This document shows, piece after piece, positions 10,319 through 18,731 of a stretch of 64,000 nt of DNA. The DNA is from an uncultured Actinomycetes bacterium (GTDB taxonomy: Bacteria > Actinomycetota > Actinomycetes > Nanopelagicales > Nanopelagicaceae). The notes under the pieces were generated by a model. That model did no database searches. It was not told the DNA's origin and was given only the letters and a program-made list of their open reading frames with translations. Every line of letters starts with the position of its first letter. Position 1 is the stretch's first letter. Both the position numbers and the translations under genes were made by a program. The stretch spans positions 35,799-99,798 of the forward strand of contig CAIPAI010000018.1 of NCBI GenBank assembly GCA_903863015.1, read 5' to 3'.

Positions 10319-11476
10319 TCAAGCAAGCGTAAACGCGGCAATCTGCTCCACATGATGCGTCATTGGGAAGGCGTCAAAGGCTCGTATTTCGGCCAACTCG
10401 TACCCCAGTTCGGCAAAGGTGGCTACATCTCTAGCAAGGGATGCAGGATCGCATGCCACGTACACCACTCGCCTCGGCTTAAGTTTGGCGATCTGCTCGA
10501 GGACTGGGCGTCCGGCTCCCGAACGAGGAGGGTCGAGCAGAATCACATCGGCGCGTTTGAGCGATCGGAGCACCCGCAAGACCTCACCTACATGCGCCTT
10601 CAGTGCTGGAAAGTTACGCGCGGCATCACGGACGCTGGCTGCGGTGGAATCCACGAGTTCCACGCGTCCACCCGGGCCCACTTCTTCGAGTGCAAAAGCG
10701 GCGAAGAGTCCTGCGCCGCCGTAAAGATCTAGAACGTGATCGCCAGGTTTCATTTGGGCGAATTCCAGGACCGTGTTCACGAACATGGATGCAGCTCGGG
10801 GGTGCACCTGCCAGAAACCTTTGGGATCGATATTGAATCGCGTGCCATGAACCATCTCCGTGATCGCTGTACTCCCGTTGCTGAGTTCATCATCCAAACG
10901 ACCATCGCGAAATCCTCGAATTTCACCTTCAGAGGAGATTGCCATTTCAATTTCTGAAGTGTGTGAGAAATTTCCGCGTGGAGGCTGAATGTCATCGTGA
11001 GCGATGACGCACTTATCGAGCCGCACGACATCATGTGATTTAGACCCACGCAATCCAACATGTCCCTCTGGATCTACGGCGTAGCGCATGCGCGTTCGCC
11101 AACCCGTATGTCGACCTAGATCAATAACCTCTACTTCTATGTCGCGTTTTGCTAAACGCGCAAACTGTTCCACAATTACTGCTTTCTTCATGTTGCGCTG
11201 CTCGGGGACGCTGATATGTTGAAAATCGCAGCCTCCGCACTCTTTGGCGAAGCGACACGGTGGTTCTACTCGATGCTCTGAGGGAACCAATACTTCGATT
11301 ACATCTCCTCGGGCAAAGTTCTTTGAAACTCCCGTGACTTCTACGCGCACCAATTCTCCAGGAATGCCGTGGCGCACAAAGATGACGCGACCTTCGTGCC
11401 TGGCCACTACGTGGCCACCATGAGCTACGGGGCCGAGTTCTACTTCGAACCGCTCCCCTACAGTGAAAATCGTCAT
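10319..11476 (-). CDS. TrmA/RlmD-family RNA (uracil-5-) methyltransferase
   Basis: This is a SAM-dependent enzyme of 385 residues that methylates uridine C5 in tRNA or rRNA; the exact target base is not decided. The domains in order are an N-terminal TRAM RNA-binding domain (to about residue 60), a Cys cluster CRFAKECGGCDFQH that would hold a [4Fe-4S] centre, and a Rossmann methyltransferase with VLDLYGGAGLFA and LDPPRSGAG. The catalytic cysteine lies in VYVACDPASLARD. The start overlaps the end of the KimA-like gene by 4 bp, so the two are coupled. Mycobacterial Rv2689c beside Rv2690c shows the same arrangement. Confidence 0.88.
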   Translation of the reverse strand: MTIFTVGERFEVELGPVAHGGHVVARHEGRVIFVRHGIPGELVRVEVTGVSKNFARGDVIEVLVPSEHRVEPPCRFAKECGGCDFQHISVPEQRNMKKAVIVEQFARLAKRDIEVEVIDLGRHTGWRTRMRYAVDPEGHVGLRGSKSHDVVRLDKCVIAHDDIQPPRGNFSHTSEIEMAISSEGEIRGFRDGRLDDELSNGSTAITEMVHGTRFNIDPKGFWQVHPRAASMFVNTVLEFAQMKPGDHVLDLYGGAGLFAAFALEEVGPGGRVELVDSTAASVRDAARNFPALKAHVGEVLRVLRSLKRADVILLDPPRSGAGRPVLEQIAKLKPRRVVYVACDPASLARDVATFAELGYELAEIRAFDAFPMTHHVEQIAAFTLA

Positions 11477-13482
11477 TTATCTCGAGGGCCCCGTAGAGAA
11501 TTCGGCCCCTGCGCCGGACGTTCGACCACACTCTCTGTTGATTCGAGCTGCCACGGAACGCTAGTTACCATGACGCCCGGAGTGAAGAGCAGGCGCGACT
11601 TAAGACGTAGTGCGGATTGATTATGTAGTAGCTGTTCCCACCAATGACCCACCACATATTCAGGGATGAAGACCGTGACAATATCTCGTGGACCTTCGCG
11701 ATGAATGCTCTTCACGTGATCCATGATGGGTCGCACAATCTCTCGGTATGGAGATGCGAGGACACGAAGTGGGATAGGAATTTCCAGCTTCTCCCACTGC
11801 AAGCGCAGAGCTTCGGTTTCATCAGCATCGGCGTCTACGGTGATTGCTTCGATTGTTGAGGGACGCGTTGCGCGAGCATACGAGATCGCACGAAGCGTGG
11901 GCTTATGAATCTTCGACACCAAAACGATGGCGTGGGTGCGGGCAGGAAGAGCCATTTGTACGTCGTCTTCTAAACGCAATTCAGTTGAAACTCGATTGTA
12001 GTGACGCCTGATCGCCTTCATGAGAACAAAGAGCAGGAGCATGGCGATAATCGCCATGTAAGCACCCTTAGTGAACTTGGTAGCGAGCACCACAATAAGT
12101 ACGGTCGCTGTTGTAAAGAGTCCGAACATGTTGATCCCGCGCGAACGCTTCATCCGCGCCCGTACTGATTTATCAGTCTCGGTTTTAAGGAGCCTGTTCC
12201 AGTGGCGGATCATTCCGGTTTGACTCATGTTGAACGAGACGAAAACTCCAACAATGTAGAGCTGGATCAATCGAGTTACTTGAGCGTCGAAGGCGACAAT
12301 GAGGACAACGGCCGATAACGCCAAGATGATGATTCCGTTTGAGTAAGCCAAACGATCACCCCGGTTACGCAGCTGAGCCGGCAACCACTTGTCATGAGCC
12401 AAGATCGATGCCAGAACTGGGAATCCGTTGAAAGCAGTGTTTGCCGCAAGGACGAGGATCAAACCGGTAACCGCAGTAATGAAGTAGAAGCCGATGTGGA
12501 AGTTCCCAAAGATCGCCTTCGAGATCTGCGCCATCACGGTCTCTTGGGTGTAACTATTTCCGACCGGAATGCCATTGCGAAGAAGTTGCTCCCCAGGATT
12601 TTCAGCGAAGCGTAGGTGCATCATGTTGGCCAGCACAATGATGCTGATCAACATAGTGACAGCGATACTGCCCAAGAGAAGAAGCGTCGTTGCCGCATTC
12701 TTCGACTTTGGTTTACGAAAAGCGGGCACACCGTTACTAATGGCTTCGACACCTGTGAGCGCCGCGCAGCCAGAAGAGAAAGCACGCAACAGGAGGAATG
12801 CTGCTGCGATACCTGTTAAACCTCCCGAGAAGCCTGCCTCTGGCCTGAGATCTAAACTCGCACTTGCAGCCATCGGGAGGTTACTGGTGACGAAGTAGCG
12901 ATAAAAACCGAAGGCAGCCATCGCCAAAACACCAAACATGAAGCAGTAGGTGGGGATGGCAAAGGTGGAACCTGATTCGCGAACACCACGAAGATTCAGT
13001 GCCATCAAAACGATCACGATAATCGAGGACCAGAGCGCTTCATGGCCGCGCATGAAAGTGAGCGCGCTAGCCGCGTTCTGCACCCCTGAGGAAACAGATA
13101 CGGCGACCGTAAGTACGTAATCGACGAGCAGAGCCGAAGCCACCGTTAACCCAGCAGTCGGACCTAAATTGACCGTAGCCACTTCGTAATCGCCACCACC
13201 ACTGGGGTATGCATGCACGTTCTGCCGGTAAGAAGCGACCACCGTAAGCATGACCAACGCCACCACGAGACCTATTTGCCACGAAAATGCGTAGGCCGAA
13301 AGCCCGGCAACCGAGAGGGTGAGGAAGACTTCATCAGGCGCGTAAGCCACCGAGGAGAGCGCATCTGAGGCGAAAACCGGAAGGGCAATGCGCTTAGGCA
13401 GCAGGGTCTCCCCCAACTGATCATTGTGAAGCGCGCGCCCAAGAAGGGCACGCTTCGCGAAACTTACGAGTCCCTCTGCCAC
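11473..13482 (-). CDS. KimA-like APC-superfamily potassium transporter
   Basis: This membrane protein has 669 residues and about 12 helices. Segments closely resemble Bacillus KimA (YdaO), the high-affinity K+/H+ symporter: SDALSSVAYAPDE, YPSGGGDYEVA, LLVDYVLTVAVSVSSG and AFSSGCAALTGVEAISNG. A cytosolic C-terminal domain of about 200 residues follows. Two TrkA genes lie divergently next door, which supports a role in K+ uptake. It has often been annotated simply as an amino-acid permease. It starts with GTG, 6 nt after the -10 hexamer TAGGCT. A leaderless start leaves no room for the c-di-AMP riboswitch found before Bacillus kimA. Confidence 0.82.
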   Translation of the reverse strand: MAEGLVSFAKRALLGRALHNDQLGETLLPKRIALPVFASDALSSVAYAPDEVFLTLSVAGLSAYAFSWQIGLVVALVMLTVVASYRQNVHAYPSGGGDYEVATVNLGPTAGLTVASALLVDYVLTVAVSVSSGVQNAASALTFMRGHEALWSSIIVIVLMALNLRGVRESGSTFAIPTYCFMFGVLAMAAFGFYRYFVTSNLPMAASASLDLRPEAGFSGGLTGIAAAFLLLRAFSSGCAALTGVEAISNGVPAFRKPKSKNAATTLLLLGSIAVTMLISIIVLANMMHLRFAENPGEQLLRNGIPVGNSYTQETVMAQISKAIFGNFHIGFYFITAVTGLILVLAANTAFNGFPVLASILAHDKWLPAQLRNRGDRLAYSNGIIILALSAVVLIVAFDAQVTRLIQLYIVGVFVSFNMSQTGMIRHWNRLLKTETDKSVRARMKRSRGINMFGLFTTATVLIVVLATKFTKGAYMAIIAMLLLFVLMKAIRRHYNRVSTELRLEDDVQMALPARTHAIVLVSKIHKPTLRAISYARATRPSTIEAITVDADADETEALRLQWEKLEIPIPLRVLASPYREIVRPIMDHVKSIHREGPRDIVTVFIPEYVVGHWWEQLLHNQSALRLKSRLLFTPGVMVTSVPWQLESTESVVERPAQGPNSLRGPRDK

Positions 13483-13515
13483 GCGGTAAGCCTAGAGCGT
13501 GTAGCGTTCACTGTT
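13483..13515. promoter_or_regulatory. 33-bp divergent promoter region, KimA-like gene / trkA
   Basis: On the minus strand TAGGCT (13489-13494) lies 6 nt before the GTG at 13482. On the plus strand TAGCGT (13502-13507) lies 8 nt before the GTG at 13516. Neither start has a Shine-Dalgarno sequence, so both transcripts are probably leaderless. Confidence 0.6.
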
Positions 13516-14178
13516 GTGCATTACGTGATCATGGGGTGCGGCCGGGTCGGCTCCGCTCTTGCCCATGCCCTCGAGTCCGCTGGACACTCAGTTTCCGTCA
13601 TAGATCAGAGCCGTGAAGCCTTTCGTAGGCTCGGCCCCCACTACCAGGGCGAAACCATCACGGGCGTCGGCTTCGATAGAGATACCTTGGAATCGGCTGG
13701 AATTGCCCGAGCTGCCGGCTTTGCCGCCGTCTCAAACGGCGATAACTCCAACATTCTTGCGGCTCGGACTGTCCGCGAGGTCTATGGCGTAGGGAATGTG
13801 GTCGCCCGCATTTACGACCCAGGTCGAGCCGAGATCTATCAACGCCTCGGCATACCTACCGTGGCTACCGTTTCTTGGACCGCTGACCAAGTGCTTCGCA
13901 GATTGCTCCCAGAAGGTTCGGCCTCCGAATGGCGCGACGCCTCCGGCACTTTAGGTCTCTTTGAAGTACAGCTCGCACCCACCTGGTTCGGGCATCGTGC
14001 AGTGCGAATCGAACTCAACACACCCGCACGAGTGGCTTTCATTACTCGCTTAGGAAAAGCGCTCATCCCAGACGGCAACACAGTTCTCCAGGCCGGAGAT
14101 TTGATACATGTAATTGCTCGTGACGTTGACCTGTCCAGAGTTGAATCACTCCTCGCCGCCGCACCTGAGGAGGATTAA
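13516..14178 (+). CDS. TrkA-family potassium uptake regulatory protein (first of two)
   Basis: This is a 220-residue cytosolic RCK protein. An N-terminal Rossmann domain has the nucleotide loop GCGRVGSALAHALESAGH, and a TrkA-C domain lies near residues 150-215. Such proteins gate K+ channels or transporters in response to NAD(H), ATP or c-di-AMP. The frame is open upstream to 13426, overlapping the divergent transporter. I prefer GTG at 13516 because the resulting N-terminus (VHYVIMGCG) fits the family and a -10 hexamer precedes it. The second trkA begins 2 bp downstream. The pair corresponds in order to mycobacterial Rv2691-Rv2692 (ceoB-ceoC). Confidence 0.88.
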   Translation: MHYVIMGCGRVGSALAHALESAGHSVSVIDQSREAFRRLGPHYQGETITGVGFDRDTLESAGIARAAGFAAVSNGDNSNILAARTVREVYGVGNVVARIYDPGRAEIYQRLGIPTVATVSWTADQVLRRLLPEGSASEWRDASGTLGLFEVQLAPTWFGHRAVRIELNTPARVAFITRLGKALIPDGNTVLQAGDLIHVIARDVDLSRVESLLAAAPEED

Positions 14179-14180
14179 TA

Positions 14181-14849
14181 ATGCGAGTCACCGTTGTCGG
14201 GGCCGGAAATGTCGGTCGCTCCATCGCCAAAGAATTGATCGGCAATGGGCACCACGTAATGCTGATTGATAAAGACCCCAAAGCCATCAAGATGGATTCT
14301 GTTCCGCAAGCCCAGTGGCTCCTTGCAGACGCTTGCGAAATTGCAAATCTTGAAGAAGCCCAACTGAACAATTCAAACGTACTTGTTGCGGCAACGGGCG
14401 ACGACAAAGTAAATCTGGTCGTCTCACTTCTCGCAAAGACTGAATATGGGGTACCAAGAGTTGTAGCGCGTGTAAATCACCCTAAGAACGAATGGATGTT
14501 CAACGAGGCCTGGGGAGTAGACGTTGCAGTTTCGACTCCGCGCATGCTCTCTGCGTTGGTGGAGGAAGCCGTCGCCGTAGGAGACCTAGTTCGACTTTTC
14601 ACTTTCAACCAAGGGGCCGCAAACCTGGTTGAGATAACTCTTCCAAGTACCGCGCCCTGCATAGGTAAGCGGGTTCGTGATATCACTTTCCCACCCGACG
14701 CAACTTTAGTTTCGATTCTGCGCGACACCCACGTCATCACGCCATCTCCAGACGACACATTAGAAGCCGGCGATGAGTTGCTCTTTGTCGCTACCGCAGA
14801 GTCTGAGCCGGCATTGCAAACGTGCCTAGCTCCAAATCACGCAGGTTAA
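14181..14849 (+). CDS. TrkA-family potassium uptake regulatory protein (second of two)
   Basis: This 222-residue RCK protein has the Rossmann signature VVGAGNVGRSIAKELIGNGH, an acidic LIDKD at the end of the second strand, and a TrkA-C domain near the C-terminus. AGGAGG lies 7 nt upstream of the ATG, and the stop of the preceding trkA is 2 bp away, so this gene is translated from the same mRNA. The two paralogues probably form a heteromeric ring that controls a K+ transporter; the KimA-like protein next door is the obvious candidate. The 3' end overlaps the converging DUF3159 gene by 4 bp. Confidence 0.9.
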   Translation: MRVTVVGAGNVGRSIAKELIGNGHHVMLIDKDPKAIKMDSVPQAQWLLADACEIANLEEAQLNNSNVLVAATGDDKVNLVVSLLAKTEYGVPRVVARVNHPKNEWMFNEAWGVDVAVSTPRMLSALVEEAVAVGDLVRLFTFNQGAANLVEITLPSTAPCIGKRVRDITFPPDATLVSILRDTHVITPSPDDTLEAGDELLFVATAESEPALQTCLAPNHAG

Positions 14850-15463
14850 TCTTCTTTAACTTCACTTTCGACAACGGGTGATGTCCGCTTAAGAATTGCC
14901 CAAGTCAGATAAACGGTCACTAAGAAGAGTGGCCAACCCACAATGAGTGTGACCACACCAAGCGCGGTCGTCTGATTAGCCAAATAGAGTGGGACTTGAA
15001 GCGCAAGTCGCACTACAAAGAGCGCCACCCATACCCATCCGGCGAGCAAGTAGGCCCGGAGACGTACTGGATTCTTCCGCCAGCCAAGGTTCTCTCCCAG
15101 GATGGGTCCGAGAACTAAGCCAAGAATCGGCCAACGAATCAGATTCGCCACCAAATAAACGACTCCATAGATGCCGCTCTTGATCATGCCCGGCAAGAAG
15201 AAGTTCTCGGCCTTGCCAGTACTGCGGGAAAACCATGCACAGACGAGCACGCCGATAAGCCCAGAGAGTGCGTGCTGAATGGTGTCTCGTTTTACTAACC
15301 GAGCAATCGCGGCAACCACGGCTATCGAAACAGCAATGACGAGTGAGAGATCGAGTTTCTTGGTAATTGTGAAGACAATGACGAATGCCAGCGAAGGAAG
15401 TCCAGAATCAATAATCCCGCGCTTGCCACCGAGCGCGTCGATAACTTTGCTGTGATCGTTCAT
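14846..15463 (-). CDS. DUF3159 family membrane protein
   Basis: This is a 205-residue protein with five or six hydrophobic segments, recognised as DUF3159 from its actinobacterial pattern (GKRGIIDSGLPSLAFVIVFT at the start, RWPILGLVLGPILGE in the middle). The function is unknown. Its ATG overlaps the stop of the OB-fold gene by 4 bp, so it is the last gene of an operon running dut, OB-fold, DUF3159. In mycobacteria the neighbours Rv2693c and Rv2694c keep the same order beside the trkA pair, which hints at an envelope or ion role without proving one. Confidence 0.85.
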   Translation of the reverse strand: MNDHSKVIDALGGKRGIIDSGLPSLAFVIVFTITKKLDLSLVIAVSIAVVAAIARLVKRDTIQHALSGLIGVLVCAWFSRSTGKAENFFLPGMIKSGIYGVVYLVANLIRWPILGLVLGPILGENLGWRKNPVRLRAYLLAGWVWVALFVVRLALQVPLYLANQTTALGVVTLIVGWPLFLVTVYLTWAILKRTSPVVESEVKED

Positions 15464-15804
15464 TTGGTATTCGGAAATAGTCGGTACACAGGGTTGTACG
15501 AAAGCCAGCCCTCTTCGCTTTGCATCATCATTCCCGTGACCTCTATATCTCTACCGGGCGTGATCGCATAGATACTTCTCTGTCCAAGCCAAATACAAGT
15601 AATCTTTCCGGAACCATCTTGAATCTCTACTTCTAGCGCCGGAACACCAGAGCGTGGACGAATGATCATTGATGTAATGGTGCCAATCACCGTGGCTCTG
15701 CGACGCGGTTGCAATTCCGCGACACGTGTATGCGTATGGCGATTGGCATCAGTGTGGAGCGAGTCGGCATATTGCTCGGTGCGGGAACTCTCTCGTTTAT
15801 TCAT
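15460..15804 (-). CDS. OB-fold nucleic-acid-binding domain protein
   Basis: This is a 114-residue protein. Residues about 30-110 form an OB-fold like the anticodon-binding or RecG wedge type, with [32 protein letters not shown] and [10 protein letters not shown] as successive strands. The partner and role are unknown. The ATG at 15804 overlaps the dut stop by 8 bp. An upstream in-frame start at 15840 would bury 44 bp in dut and adds nothing typical of the family. The order dut, OB-fold, DUF3159 suggests cotranscription. Confidence 0.78.
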   Translation of the reverse strand: MNKRESSRTEQYADSLHTDANRHTHTRVAELQPRRRATVIGTITSMIIRPRSGVPALEVEIQDGSGKITCIWLGQRSIYAITPGRDIEVTGMMMQSEEGWLSYNPVYRLFPNTK

Positions 15805-16240
15805 TTGAAACCCCAGTAGAACCAAATCCGCCAGCGCCACGTGCGCTCTCGGGGAGGTTCGCTACCTCTACGAATTGCGCGCTCTCAACGCGCTGAACGA
15901 CAAGTTGCGCGATGCGGTCCCCGCGCTTGATAACAAATTCTTCAGAACGATCATGGTTGATGAGGATGACTTTAATTTCGCCCCTATATCCCGCATCTAT
16001 GGTCCCGGGTGAGTTAACAATGCCAATTCCATTCTTAATTGCCAGACCAGAACGCGGGTGAACAAATGCAGCAAAGCCCTCAGGGAGGGCGATCGAAATC
16101 CCTGTCGGAACAAGAGCACGCTCCCCCGGTGCAATGACCAGATCCTCGCTACTGCAGAGATCAGCCCCGGCATCGCCTGGTTTTGCATATACGGGAAGCG
16201 GAAGGCTCGGATCGCTCCGAGTAATGAGAACTTCGATCAT
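15797..16240 (-). CDS. dut: dUTP diphosphatase
   Basis: This 147-residue trimeric dUTPase hydrolyses dUTP to dUMP, keeping uracil out of DNA and supplying thymidylate synthesis. All five family motifs are readable in order: [23 protein letters not shown] with the catalytic Asp, RIAQLVV, and the flexible C-terminal [10 protein letters not shown]. The ATG overlaps the thioesterase stop by 1 bp, so the gene is second in a probable four-gene operon starting at 16824. Confidence 0.95.
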   Translation of the reverse strand: MIEVLITRSDPSLPLPVYAKPGDAGADLCSSEDLVIAPGERALVPTGISIALPEGFAAFVHPRSGLAIKNGIGIVNSPGTIDAGYRGEIKVILINHDRSEEFVIKRGDRIAQLVVQRVESAQFVEVANLPESARGAGGFGSTGVSNE

Positions 16241-16824
16241 TAGGGATTAACCTCGAAGGAAGAATCTATCTCTCGCATCAGCGCCGGATTTCCTTGAATG
16301 CGGGTGATGTAATCTTCGGGCGCAGAATCCAAAAAGTGTTGCATATCGACAATCACAAAAAGAGATTGCGCCCGAATCGCAACTGGACCATCAGCTGCGT
16401 TTAAGCGCCCTTCACACCGTGAATAAACTTTCCGCCCTGATATACCTAAAATCTCAGCACGTAAATGAATCACTGAACCCACTGGCACTGGCAAAAGAAA
16501 ATCTGTTTCAAGTCGACCGGTGACGGCGGGCTTACGCAAGAGCCACATTAAGTGCCCCAGCACTTCGTCGCAGGCAAGTGTCAAAATTCCGCCGTGCGCC
16601 AAACCAGGGGCTCCTTGATGAAATTCAGAAACGGTAAAGATGGAAGTGATGCTCGCGCCCTCGCCTGCTGTCGAGCGAATGCGTAAACCGGTGGGGTGCG
16701 ATTGTCCGCAACCAAAGCAATGTTCCAAGTGCGAAGGAATGGCCTGGCCCGGCTTGGGAGCATCCGGATGAACCTGTGCCGGGATCGCATCTGCCGGCGG
16801 AATGGTTGAGGGTACGCGTGCCAC
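16240..16824 (-). CDS. PaaI-type hotdog-fold thioesterase
   Basis: This 194-residue protein is predicted to hydrolyse acyl-CoA or a similar thioester. The hotdog domain covers about residues 60-165. It has the family's active-site pattern at [19 protein letters not shown] (HGG, with an acidic residue nine positions on) and the strand [19 protein letters not shown]. The first 35 residues are Pro-rich, and [13 protein letters not shown] follows, a segment common in actinobacterial PaaI relatives. The start is GTG with TACTCT ending exactly 6 nt upstream. It leads the operon that continues with dut. The substrate is unknown. Confidence 0.82.
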   Translation of the reverse strand: MARVPSTIPPADAIPAQVHPDAPKPGQAIPSHLEHCFGCGQSHPTGLRIRSTAGEGASITSIFTVSEFHQGAPGLAHGGILTLACDEVLGHLMWLLRKPAVTGRLETDFLLPVPVGSVIHLRAEILGISGRKVYSRCEGRLNAADGPVAIRAQSLFVIVDMQHFLDSAPEDYITRIQGNPALMREIDSSFEVNP

Positions 16825-16846
16825 GTTCTCAGAGTACCTTTCTTCT
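16825..16846. promoter_or_regulatory. 22-bp divergent promoter with overlapping -10 elements
   Basis: Only 22 bp separate two divergent start codons. The minus-strand hexamer TACTCT (16831-16836) and the plus-strand hexamer TACCTT (16835-16840) share two base pairs. Each lies exactly 6 nt from its own start codon. Confidence 0.65.
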
Positions 16847-17716
16847 ATGTCTCTTTCTCCTTCTCACAAGACCGCTTTGATCACAGGGGCGACCAGCGGA
16901 ATCGGGCTCTATGCCGCCCGCGAACTCATCGGCGGGGGTTGGCGAGTCATCGGTACCGCACGTACCACCCCTCAAGCCCACCTCCTCAAGGATGCACTTC
17001 CAGGTATCGAGGTGATCGTTCTCGACCTCTCAAAGGAGGGCAGCGCCGAGGAGCTCGTCTTGAGCACCATCACACTCTTAGGCGAAGCGCCGTACGCGCT
17101 GATAAATAATGCTGGATTTGCTGCCCCTGGCGCGATCGAAGATGTAGATCCGGAGTATGCGGAAGAACAAATGCGCGTGAACCTTCTGGTGCCGGCCAGA
17201 CTCATTCGCGGATTCCTTCCCAGCATGCGTACTCGTGGCAGTGGACGGATCGTCAATATTTCATCGGTGAGTGGACGAGTAGCCGCGCCATTTCTAGGTT
17301 GGTACAGCGCAAGTAAATTTGCGCTAGAAGCCATCAGCGACGCTTTACGGGTGGAAACGGTCGGCAGCGGCATTTACGTATCACTCGTTGAACCGACTTC
17401 ATTTTCCTCAAACATCTGGTCGAAAGCTGGGGCGCAATTGCCTGCCGCCGGCCCGCATCAAGAGGTTTACCGAAAAGCTGCGCGACTTATCGACGCGAAA
17501 TACCCGGAACCCACACCAGTAGCACGAGTGATCCGCGAGTGTGTAGAGAGCGAAATCCCCCAAGCGCGCTATCTTGTTGGCAAGGGAACCAAGGCGATTC
17601 CTTATGTGCGTGTACTGCCCGCGAAACTGGTCGATGCATTCGTGGCGATTACTTTTGGGTTGAAGAAACCACCGTTCATCATGCGTCTCCTTACTCAACG
17701 ATCCGCCAGAGGCTGA
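16847..17716 (+). CDS. Short-chain dehydrogenase/reductase
   Basis: This is a 289-residue classical SDR. The cofactor motif TGATSGIG is near the N-terminus, NNAG follows, and the catalytic Ser with the YSASK (Tyr/Lys) motif sits near residue 157. The glycine-rich loop followed by an Arg-containing second strand (GTARTT) suggests NADP(H). The substrate cannot be read from the sequence. The ATG at 16847 has TACCTT 6 nt upstream; an in-frame start at 16802 would overlap the divergent thioesterase. The DUF3093 gene starts immediately after its stop. Confidence 0.85.
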   Translation: MSLSPSHKTALITGATSGIGLYAARELIGGGWRVIGTARTTPQAHLLKDALPGIEVIVLDLSKEGSAEELVLSTITLLGEAPYALINNAGFAAPGAIEDVDPEYAEEQMRVNLLVPARLIRGFLPSMRTRGSGRIVNISSVSGRVAAPFLGWYSASKFALEAISDALRVETVGSGIYVSLVEPTSFSSNIWSKAGAQLPAAGPHQEVYRKAARLIDAKYPEPTPVARVIRECVESEIPQARYLVGKGTKAIPYVRVLPAKLVDAFVAITFGLKKPPFIMRLLTQRSARG

Positions 17717-17717
17717 T

Positions 17718-18152
17718 ATGTATTCAGAGAAGGTCTATCCACCACCTATTTCTTGGTTTCTCGGAGCGCTCTTTGGACTTGCCATCGGCCTGGTCTTTGG
17801 GGCCCCGTTCGGCTTTGTCGTCGGAATCATTTCTGGGGCGCTAGCCGCTGGGCTCGTGACAATGGGATTATGGCGCTCTATTTACGAGATCCGAATCGAT
17901 CAGCAAGTTTTAATCGCCGAAGGCAACAGAGTGTCGAGAGAGCACATCACCAGTTGCACTCCGCTGGATAGGGCCGCGGCACGCAGGACACTCGGACCAG
18001 AAGCCGACCCGGCATCTCTTGTAATTATGCGTGGATGGGTGCATACCGCTGTGAAGGTCGAGATATCCGATCCAGCGAACCGAACGCCTTATCTTTTCAT
18101 TTCAACGAGAAAAGCAAATGAGATAGCCGACCTTCTCAATAAAAAAGGTTAA
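17718..18152 (+). CDS. DUF3093 family membrane protein
   Basis: This 144-residue protein has two adjacent hydrophobic helices (about residues 12-52) and a soluble C-terminal part. The pattern LGPEADPASLVIMRGW and the ending TPYLFISTRKANEIADLL identify DUF3093, a family confined to Actinobacteria and of unknown function. It begins 1 bp after the SDR stop and is cotranscribed with it. Its end lies 5 bp from the converging DUF4193 gene. Mycobacterial Rv2698 and Rv2699c form the same convergent pair, supporting both identifications. Confidence 0.85.
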   Translation: MYSEKVYPPPISWFLGALFGLAIGLVFGAPFGFVVGIISGALAAGLVTMGLWRSIYEIRIDQQVLIAEGNRVSREHITSCTPLDRAAARRTLGPEADPASLVIMRGWVHTAVKVEISDPANRTPYLFISTRKANEIADLLNKKG

Positions 18153-18157
18153 GCGAG

Positions 18158-18454
18158 TTACGCGCACTCACTGCAGACCGCAGTAACGCCTTCGCCCTTT
18201 GCAAGTTGCGTGCGGTGGTGAACGAGGAAGCAACGCGAACAGGTGAATTCATCGGCCTGCTTGGGGAGAACACGTACCGTGAGCTCCTCGCCAGAGAGGT
18301 CGGCGCCGGGCAACTCGAGCGTCTCAGCAAGTTCGGCTTCGTCTACATCGACTTGACCAGATTGCGCTTCCGCTCGACGCGCCTTTAACTCCTCAATCGA
18401 TTCCTCGGTGAGCTCGTCATCGGTCTTGCGCGGGGTGTCGTAATCGGTGGCCAT
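18158..18454 (-). CDS. DUF4193 family zinc-ribbon protein
   Basis: This 98-residue protein is one of the most conserved small proteins of Actinobacteria; its function is unknown. Diagnostic segments are MATDYDTPRKTDDEL at the N-terminus, an acidic central region, and LPGADLSGEELTVRVLPK. Two Cys pairs, CSRC and CSEC, are likely to bind zinc. The start at 18454 is fixed by GAAGGAG 6 nt upstream and by the conserved N-terminus; an in-frame ATG at 18469 is rejected. Unlike many genes here it has a leader and a strong ribosome-binding site. Confidence 0.92.
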   Translation of the reverse strand: MATDYDTPRKTDDELTEESIEELKARRAEAQSGQVDVDEAELAETLELPGADLSGEELTVRVLPKQADEFTCSRCFLVHHRTQLAKGEGVTAVCSECA

Positions 18455-18607
18455 CATCAACTCCTTCAAATAACTCTTTTACCAACTTCGCCCAGAAATG
18501 ACTGAACGCGCGAATCATGCCTCTTTTTCGCTCTCCAAGGAGCCAAAATGGCTGTGAATTTCTCGAGAATCCTCCAAATCGGAGTGATCTCACTCTCAAT
18601 GCCCCGA

Positions 18608-18699
18608 GTTAACCTCTGCGTGACCTCCGGGTTAACCTCTGGGTTAACCTCTGGGTGACCTCCGGGTTAGCCCCTGGGTTGATCCCAGAGTTAGCCTCC
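18608..18699. repeat. Degenerate 11-12 bp tandem repeat array (about eight units)
   Basis: Eight consecutive units of 11 or 12 bp (the last truncated to 10) follow the pattern GTTAACCTCTGG, with variants GTGACCTCCGG and GTTAGCCCCTGG. The two units at 18631-18654 are identical. Several units contain the palindrome GGTTAACC and a TAACCT hexamer like the -10 elements used in this genome. The array fills much of the 277-bp gap between divergent DUF4193 and the gamma-CA gene. The rest of that gap (18455-18607) shows only a small AGCCA-AAA-TGGCT hairpin and the DUF4193 ribosome-binding site. Confidence 0.75.
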
Positions 18700-18701
18700 A
18701 A

Positions 18702-18725
18702 AGCCCCCGATCGGGGGGCTAACCT
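18702..18725 (+). promoter_or_regulatory. GC-rich near-palindrome merging into the gamma-CA -10 element
   Basis: AGCCCCCGATCGGGGGGCT (18702-18720) is a palindrome except for one extra G. Its last base is also the first base of TAACCT (18720-18725), which ends 6 nt before the ATG at 18732. It could be an operator overlapping the promoter or a hairpin. Confidence 0.55.
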
Positions 18726-18731
18726 CCTCTC

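Noticed and set aside
13426..13515. A longer N-terminus for the first TrkA protein
   Set aside because: It would overlap the divergent transporter gene, adds a non-family segment, and ignores the -10 hexamer that fits the GTG at 13516.
18608..18699. A possible CRISPR array
   Set aside because: Units are 11-12 bp and contiguous, without spacers of constant length, and no cas gene is near.
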